A DNA stretch of 64,000 nucleotides, from contig VJWM01000223.1 in assembly GCA_010909165.1 (NCBI GenBank), forward strand, positions 1 through 64,000. The letters run 5' to 3'. The translations under genes were made by a program, and so were the position numbers. The notes under the pieces were generated by a model. That model saw only the letters and a list, made by a program, of their open reading frames with translations. It had not been told where the DNA came from and ran no database searches. Shown here piece after piece: positions 57,456 through 64,000 of this stretch. Position 1 is the first letter of the stretch. Every line of letters starts with the position of its first letter. The stretch is from Anthoceros angustus. Its lineage: Eukaryota > Streptophyta > Anthocerotopsida > Anthocerotales > Anthocerotaceae.

Positions 57456-59870
57456 AGCTCTTCTTATCTACTTTGTTGTCCCACCACATCGTAGGGTCCA
57501 GAAAAATTGTTGCCACAAGAGCTCTGCTCGGACGACCATCGTTGGAAAATCCTTCCCCACCACACACTTTACGAAAGGTGGAAGTCTTTGGGTTGCTCAT
57601 CTTCTTTGGAGGTTTGGCTGGTTACGTGCTTGACCGAGGTGGCGTGCGTGGGAGCTCCTTGTAGAATCCACCTCGCTCGCCACTTTGTTGGGTCCACAAG
57701 GGATCCGGTTTCCATATTGTAGCCACGTTCGACCGCCTCGAAGATGGAGTGAGGCGGACACAAACTACCTATGAGCGTGATAGATCGGCCGGAGGACACA
57801 TGCCCTTCATGCACACCTCCCTTCCAGATCTGACGCTAGTTTGCAACTGCCGCAACTGTTCATCCTGGGCGAAAACTCCAACTTGGGCAGCAAGCTTGCG
57901 AGGCTCCTTTTGCTGCACTTGGAATCGTGTGCGAAATTGACCGCCTCACATTGCACCCATGGCCAAGGCCAAGGAACTTGGGCCTATGTACATAGGTATA
58001 TCTTGATGTACCTATATTATTGTCGAAGACCAAGGAACGTGGGGCTATATATGTATATGTTATATAAGTTACTTATATTATTGATAATCTTTGAGAAAAA
58101 TTTCATCCTAAGATTATATAATAATTTTCATGATATAAATTACCGAGAACCAAGGAACATTAGGCTATCTATATATGCAAGTATATAGGTTGTTTTATTA
58201 TTGCACAATCGCTGATAGTTTTACAAAAGCTTGGTGGAAAGCTAGTTTGCAGAGTATTAAAAACCAAGCTAGCTAGTTTGTGTGAGAGTACCAAAAAACA
58301 ATGGACATGAATAATACTGCCTATGCTCTCAATTCACGACATTTGCCCCAGTTGCGAAGATAGATGAAGGCGTCTGCGGAAATATTCAGTTTAATCATGA
58401 TATAATTAAAATTATACCTCTTGACAACGAGCGTGAGGAGCAACATCTTGAAGCGATAAACAATGAATTCGATCGCAGACTTTGGCCACCTTACAAGATC
58501 AGAGGCTCCTTTTGCTGCACTAATTTCTTATGCAACAAATCCCATGCAATATGGGAAGGACCACTCTTTTCCGAGTTTATTATTGCTAAGGCGCGGTCGT
58601 GTCCTATGCAACAAGGTTTCCTCTAGAGTATCCACCTTGTCAAAGGTTCGGGATGATTGTACAAGAGGAGGCTGGGATTCCTTTGTCAAAATTCCAATTT
58701 CACACAATGCGAAATCAAAAGCATGTTATTGCAAGTAACTCTTGCTTTACACGTAGCACAAAAGCTTATGGATTCGAGCATCGTGACCTCCATACAAAAA
58801 TATTCTTTTGACTTATCGAGATCAACAAAGTGTTGAATTCTATACCGTATGCAATAGAAAGAAAAAATCAAAACATACGGAATAAGGGTATCTAATAGAT
58901 TTGGATTATCACGTATGCAACGTGATACACAAGTCCTATTTAGCAAAGTGGCAAAATTTGAGCCGAGGGATATCATTTACGCACTTGGAATCGTGTGCGA
59001 AATTGTGGGCTCAAATTGGGACCATAGTTTCCCTAAGATCAATGCGATATGGATCAATTATCTAACTCAAGTCGTTGCTGCAAAGCAGTTGAAAACCAAG
59101 AATTGCCCCTAAATTGCCTTCAACGATTATTTGCTTTTCTTTGGACGAGTAACATTGTGTAACACAACAGAGATTGGAAGAGACCAGTTTTCAAGACATG
59201 TGGCTAAAAGAAATGTCGAGTGAAGTCAAACTACATTCTAATTCTTATTCAAAAGTTAAGATGACATTGTAACCAACGGTGAATTAGGCGTACACTAAAG
59301 GTCGAGTGCATAATTCCTTGCATTTTCTCTCAAAAGAATCCCTTGTATTCTCATTTTCACAAGGATAAGGTAAGAGGGCAGCTAGATGCAATAATTCCTT
59401 TTCGATTCCTTGATAAAAAGAAAGTTGGGCGAGACTTTCTTCACTATAGCCATTAATTTTTATAAGTGTAAATAATTTTTACAATTTTCAAACACGTGAA
59501 TTTTTATCTTCAAAGATCTAGTAATGTCATCGAGTTCTCTAGTTTGGTATGGTGGTTAGATCTCGTTCCATACAATATGCGAATGATCGCACTATCCAAA
59601 TACTCTAACTGCACTTCCTTTGAGGGTGACACGTTTCTCGCCATGAATTCATTGGATGGAACTACGTGGTTAAGCAACCCTTCTAGAACGCTCGAGATGG
59701 GGTACCACTCACCTACCCAATTGCTCCGGGCCCTTGAAGTGACACAGAAGCCATGAGTTCATTGGCACTCCGTGGTTAAGCAACCCTCCGGTGCCCAATT
59801 GCTCCTAGCCATGGCCCTTGGTGGCTCTGTTATGATACCATGAGAACGTTCATTGGCTCTCCGTGGTCAA
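57456..59870. repeat. array unit 11 (last, without PPR)
   Basis: About 2,415 bp. Blocks A, B and C are present; the array then stops at tccgtggtcaagtg, just where the PPR fragment would begin, and runs into unrelated sequence with one more degenerate block C-like piece (59875-59925). Confidence 0.9.
58364..59112 (+). pseudogene. block B conserved reading frame, unit 11
   Basis: Same trail; open parts 58463-58738, 58599-58811 and 58915-59112 (RMQRDTQVLFSKVAKFEPRD to the stop). Confidence 0.4.
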
Positions 59871-60225
59871 GTGATCCTCCTCTGGTGCCCAATTACTCCG
59901 GGCCATGGCCCTTGGTGGCCTGTTTGTTATGATTAAAAGGGACCTCAAAAACAAGTTCGTAATGTGATGTGAGTGTTTGTCGTTTATTTATTTTATTTTA
60001 CGGGAGGGTAGATTGGCGCGGAAGAATACTTTATTTTATAGGAAGAATACTTTATTTTATAGGAGCATAGAAGAATCCTTGCATGGAAATCTAACAAGCC
60101 CACCCCATAGGGTGAGAGGACATGAATTTTTAATATCAATCCTTCTTCCAAAGGATGTTGCTTTGTAATATAAAATCTATTAGACATGAGGAAACCCATC
60201 CCAATAATTATCCACATTAACTGTG
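59871..60225. other. array exit, no gene seen
   Basis: AT-rich sequence after the array. A 21 bp unit, gaagaatactttattttatag, is directly repeated at about 60022-60063. No coding signal. Confidence 0.5.
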
Positions 60226-60550
60226 ATCTACACTTATAAGAATATCAATATAGGGGCTGGCCTCCCTACTAGAAATACGAATATAAATAAGACATATATA
60301 AGAAGCTTTGCTGAATCTAAGATGTTCAAAAGAAAGGCTCTTTGAAGTATGACACTCAACTAATTGATGAGCCTTGAAGGTAAACCTCAAATGGGTTTAG
60401 TGAACCCCAATACGTGGCGCCGAGGGATCCCGATGTATCCCACCTGGGTACTAGCCTTTTGTAGACCCGACAGTATCCCATTTGGGTACAAGCCTTTTAT
60501 AGACCAGCGGCTACATGGCATACGAAGAGTGCATGCTGAAGTGAACTGTA
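60226..60550. repeat. direct repeat, copy 1 (about 300 bp)
   Basis: From about 60266 (actagaaatacgaatataaa) through agatgttcaaaag, tagtgaaccccaat and gatcccgatgtatccca to gcatgctgaagtgaact. It matches 60989-61275 with moderate divergence. Inside, a 37-40 bp segment (gtatccca..tgggta..agccttt) occurs twice in tandem. It could be a pair of old LTRs of a small element or a dispersed tandem repeat. Confidence 0.75.
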
Positions 60551-60988
60551 GGGCTTCCCTGTTGAGTTCTAAAGAACTCATGTTCACTGCACCCAAGCTT
60601 TCTTGGAGGCACTGCGGGGACTCTTCGCCTCTTATTTCCATCTAGCTTTTTCATATGGATTTCTAGAGTAGGTGTACATGGAACTCTTTGCCTCTTCACC
60701 TTTAACCCCCCCATGACCAAGGGTCTCAAAGCAAGACTATTGGGATATATTCAGGATCGTAGCGTTATCATCATTCAGCCAAAATATTTCTTCATGGTAC
60801 CAACTTGTAGGGTTCGTTGAGCTGCACATGCTCATATAAAATAACACAAAAAAATAATAACAATTTCTGTGAGCTACCATTAAGAGATGATGATGACGAG
60901 TAGCCTTGATGCGTACAACAACGGGGAGGAAGCACGATACTCTATGATATTCTTATAAGTGCACAACTGATGCCTTCTCTTGAGCGTT
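60551..60988. other. spacer between the 300 bp direct repeats, no gene seen
   Basis: Short frames only (the longest on the minus strand is 72-84 codons, with no motif). Contains an A-rich stretch at 60837-60860. Confidence 0.4.
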
Positions 60989-61278
60989 CCCACTAGAAAT
61001 ACAAACATAAATAACATATAAATGTAACAAGCTTTGCTGAGTCTAAGATGTTCAAAAGCAAGACTCTTTGAAGCACGACACTCTACTGATTGACGAGCTT
61101 TCAAGGTAAACCTCATGTGCATTTAGTGAACCTCAATGTGTGGCACCGGGGGATCCCGATGTATCCCATTGGGTACCAGCCTTTTGTAGACCCGGCAGTA
61201 TCCCATTTGGGTACAAGCCTTTTATCGACCCAACGCCGACGTGGCATACTAAGGGTGCATGCTAAAGTGAACTTTTTA
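60989..61278. repeat. direct repeat, copy 2 (about 290 bp)
   Basis: Second copy of 60266-60550, 723 bp downstream, including the internal double gtatccca...agccttt segment (61156-61230). Confidence 0.75.
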
Positions 61279-61690
61279 TGGGAAGTTTATGGAATGGGAA
61301 CTATGTTCCAAGCCCATTTTTGGGTCTTTGCTCAATAACTCTCCTTGCATACATATTGATCGGTTTAGCATGGTTTTGGTACCAAATGATGTGCTTTTCC
61401 GTAAGTTTTATGAAAAAGTGTATGGGAACTTCACTAGGTCTATGACTAGGGATAACCAGGATAAAAAAGCATTTCGTTGGTGACGGACCCTCGCAAACGG
61501 AAGCTGATTGCAGCCATCATATAGTGCACTGAAAGTTATAGCTTGTTGAAGAGCATGCAAAACTGGCTGACTGGTTTAGCCATTTCTATAGCTTGTTGAA
61601 GTTTGCTCAGTGAGTTCTACTCTCTTATGTTTAGAGCTTATTGAAATTAGCTCAATGTGTTCTACATCCTCTTTAATTTTTGTGATTTGG
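61279..61690. other. no recognisable gene
   Basis: Contains two related short pieces with tatagcttgttgaag (about 61537 and 61587) and a third, weaker agagcttattgaaatt near 61635. No coding signal. Confidence 0.4.
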
Positions 61691-61989
61691 GGGAACGCAG
61701 AGACTTTATATATATGGTGAGATGGGAAGTCCCATCTACACCGAGGGAGTGGGGGAAGAACCCACTTAAGGGTCGTAGGCGAAGGGGGATAGTCCGTCCA
61801 ATTACATAGCCATTATACAGAGCACAGGTCCATGTGCCGAGCACAACGCAAACCAACATACCCGTGCCTCGGTGGAAGCGTTGTCTCCAACACCATCGTC
61901 TTCTTACTGCCCCCAAGATATCACAGTTTGGGATAAGAAAGGGCCTACTTACCACGGGAGTTATGCTGCGCCTCCCCCCGCATTTAAGG

Positions 61990-62350
61990 TTGTCCTGAAA
62001 ATTGAGTTTGCCACCGCCCTCTGCAGCACAATGGAAAGACGTTGCCGAAAGAAAGCCACTACATAAGGAAAAGGGGAGACCTACCCCATTCTTACAAATA
62101 TGGTAAGCCTTAGCACAACCCTTGATAAACTTCAAAAAATCCTTGCCCATGGCCCCATGATTGTCTTGATAGCAAAAGGAATGAACACATAGCCTTCCTG
62201 CATGGGGGTGTGCTTGTGAGCCTTGGCAGTCGCACATCCCTCTGCCGCCTAGCCCGGAGGACTGAGGAGGATTGATGATGACATGCTCGTTGACGGTATC
62301 CCGAGTAGGATCTGTTACAGCCACATTTGCAACATAGACCTAGTCCCATC
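61990..62350 (-). pseudogene. LINE ORF2 C-terminal region
   Basis: Part of a 220-codon frame (61662-62324) with NEHVIINPPQSSGLGGRGMC, a Cys/His-containing stretch and GKDFLKFIKGCAKAYHIC. The position after RT and the helical 'F-L-x-x-x-A' pattern fit the C-terminal tail of plant LINE ORF2. I assign it mainly by position. Confidence 0.45.
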
Positions 62351-62999
62351 TGCTAAAAAATAGATCAGCCTTGAGACACATGTCATCGAACAATGTAAAT
62401 GGGCCCTCCCTGAAAGGAAAGAACCACTCTCTTTGGTCATTGAGAACATGACATCTCGGACGGCGTCATGTGTTGCGATACGCTACCCGCCAGTTGGACA
62501 GTGAGCTAGGTGGGTTCAATTGTCGTCGAGGAGGGCCCCACAGCTATCAAACATAAGAGAACAAGCCAGAGGTTAGACTAGGCCCGGGTGGAATCTCATC
62601 GTGGTAGAAAAAGAGGTCGGTGCGATTCGAAATGATTGGATGCAAGGACGGGCCAAAAGCTAGGAAATGGCTCCCTTTCCTGAGCAAGCGCGGGGACGAC
62701 CTTTTGTGGATCGAGGAGTGGAGGAATCCAGGAGAAGAGCCTAATGCGCCTGCCCATACTGCTTCTCCTAGAGAGAGGCTTCAAGCGCCCTCTAACCATC
62801 CCCGAGGAACAAGGAAAAGGGAGGCATGACCTCCTTGGCTTGTGCGGATAAGAGGCCCTTAGCCAGCCTTAAGGACACCTAGAGGGAGAAGGGCCCTTCC
62901 TCAACGCCTGAGACAAAACCATTTAGCATGCGGATATTCCTAATTCGAAAGCGAGAGCCAAGATAGGAGCAGAGAGAGCCCAGATCCCTAAAAAGACCG

Positions 63000-63530
63000 C
63001 CGGCGCCGAGGCCTCTATGGCTAGTAGACCTGTGCCGCCAAAAGCGATAGGTAGGGATGCTTGTCGTCGTGCAAGATCCCGACAACGCATTGAAAGGTAC
63101 CTGGGTTGTTGATGTCCCCCAACACCTGTATGACATGTGGATCCCCTAATAGAGAGAGGTTGCCGATGTGAGCCAAATGCTCCTTCAGAGCAGCGTCCAC
63201 GTAATCTTGAATAAAATCCTTACACCCCCCTGAGACCCCTAAAAAGCGGAGTCCAGGCAAAAAAGCAATATGTTGAAGAGAGGGCATAGGTCCTGATAGG
63301 GACCAACCCTGCGCTTCGAAATCTTGACCTTCAAGCCACGACGTGAGAGCTCCCGGGAGAAGAGTTCGAAATCTTCGTTGACCTTATCCCCGGCCCTATG
63401 ATATGCATGTCATCTGCCACTGACGGAAAGAGACATTCCCGCACCAAGGAGGCAAATGTGACATAGCCATGAAGTGCGCCATGGCAAAGAGGGCACCCCT
63501 CATGGGATCCCCCTCGTGCCTATCACGGAG
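63000..63530 (-). pseudogene. LINE reverse transcriptase catalytic region, frameshifted
   Basis: Holds the 'G-D-P' block and the A-D-D catalytic pair described for the element. The second position of the usual F/Y-A-D-D is V-A-D-D. At least three frameshifts occur between 63500 and 63000, so no active RT is encoded. Confidence 0.7.
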
Positions 63531-63559
63531 TCAAGCATGTAGTCCACTGAGGGACATTT

Positions 63560-63660
63560 ATGACAGTAACCGTTTTTGTAATTTCAGATGTAACACTTTG
63601 CTCACAATCATGGATAGTAACCATTTTTGTGATTTGATATGTTAAACTTTGCTCACAGTC
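63560..63660. repeat. 50-51 bp tandem duplication
   Basis: Two units start atgacagtaaccgtttttgt (63560) and atggatagtaaccatttttg (63610) and end actttgctcacaatc / actttgctcacagtc. A third begins at 63661 (atgacag) and stops. Confidence 0.85.
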
Positions 63661-64000
63661 ATGACAGACAACAGGGGTCATTAGGAAGTAGATGAATTGC
63701 TCCCTAGTGGTGACTAGCCAAGATGCCTTGGATGCACTCGCCGCTTCGTTTCCGAGCTTCCTTCAGCACTTTATCTCAGTTCAGGGTAAGGGGCATTCAC
63801 ATTCGGAGATTGGCACAAGTACAGAGATGATATTTGCCTGGATGTTATGGAAACCTCTCGCATTCGAGGTACATACGTGACAATCTAACTTGAGTTCAGA
63901 CAAACTACGTAACCAGCATTTGTTCCAGCACCATCCGATGCATAACCTAACTAGTCGTCATTTGCTCCAAACTCTGTTGAGTTCCCGTTCCAGTATGCAT
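63661..64000. other. no recognisable gene
   Basis: One 62-codon plus frame (63692-63880) without motif. Nothing else seen. Confidence 0.4.

Larger units (their letters stand above)
26223..59870. repeat. tandem array of about 3.3 kb composite units (ten and a half copies)
   Basis: Eleven start points share agctcttcttatct: 26223, 29575, 32862, 36192, 39511, 42577, 45927, 49242, 52577, 54395 (degraded) and 57456. Full units are 3,287-3,352 bp; two are 3,061-3,066, one is 1,818, and the last stops early. Unit order: A, GC-rich block of about 530 bp; B, AT-rich block of about 1.6 kb with a plus-strand frame; C, about 270 bp of short degenerate repeats; D, truncated minus-strand PPR gene; E, its promoter and a spacer. 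The array is a macrosatellite built on a gene fragment. Confidence 0.95.
61690..63540 (-). mobile_element. LINE (non-LTR retrotransposon) fragment with reverse transcriptase C-terminal part
   Basis: Frame-hopping on the minus strand gives GDPMRGALFAMAHF (about 63475-63515; the 'Q-G-D-P-..G-x-L-F' block of LINE RT), FPSVADDMHIIGPG with the catalytic A-D-D at 63409-63417, then LFSRELSRRGLKV. Downstream are FLGVSGGCKDFIQDYVDAAL and HIGNLSLLGDPHVIQVL (63100-63260), and GTGLLAIEASAP (about 63000). The 61990-62330 part (220-codon frame) covers the C-terminal region after RT, and 61690-61990 is probably 3' UTR. The 5' end, with ORF1 and endonuclease, lies beyond or was lost. Confidence 0.7.

Noticed and set aside
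26223-59870. CRISPR-like or phage repeat array
   Set aside because: Units are 3.3 kb with gene fragments and no short repeat-spacer structure; the context is plant nuclear.
61662-62324. 220-codon minus-strand frame as an independent host gene
   Set aside because: It follows the LINE RT on the same strand at the expected distance and has no other recognisable domain.

Overview
The window looks like nuclear DNA of a land plant. The evidence is Ty1/copia and Ty3/gypsy elements with plant-type domains, a plant LINE, and PLS-type pentatricopeptide repeat (PPR) motifs, a family expanded in land plants. The wording of the PPR motifs reminds me of seed-free vascular plants (fern or lycophyte), but that is an impression, not a proof. 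No intact host gene, rRNA, tRNA or CRISPR array was recognised. Almost every reading frame is broken by 1-3 base indels, so genes are annotated by domain trails that hop between frames.

Layout. (1) 1-2976: a minus-strand Ty1/copia element, truncated by the window start (gag, gag-pre-integrase, integrase, SH3-like and RT pieces). (2) About 3250-9639: a plus-strand Ty3/gypsy-type element with protease, reverse transcriptase, RNase H and integrase. It also carries a C5-cytosine DNA-methyltransferase-like domain between protease and RT, and a PHD-finger-like zinc module after the integrase. This is the most interesting gene content of the window. (3) 9640-24286: a second Ty3/gypsy element in the opposite orientation. 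It has very long LTRs (3,887 and 4,744 bp), a tRNA-Asp-like primer binding site, a polypurine tract and gag-pol between them. It lies directly against the end of the methyltransferase element and may be nested in it; 24287-25420 may be the other side of that insertion. (4) 25498-26213: a 131-133 bp direct repeat, 585 bp apart. (5) 26223-about 59870: a 33.6 kb tandem array of ten and a half copies of a roughly 3.3 kb composite unit. Each unit joins a variable GC-rich block, a nearly invariant AT-rich block with an unrecognised plus-strand reading frame, and a promoter-bearing, truncated minus-strand PPR gene. (6) 59871-64000: short direct and tandem repeats and a minus-strand LINE reverse-transcriptase fragment.

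Reading the parts together: this is heterochromatin-like, repeat-dominated sequence. The array copies differ mainly by recurrent small indels at the same CG/CHG-rich spots and by patchwork fillers joined at 6-11 nt microhomologies, while the AT-rich block barely varies. That pattern could reflect real template switching, or consensus errors at heavily methylated cytosines. This decides how many of the 'broken' genes here are really broken.
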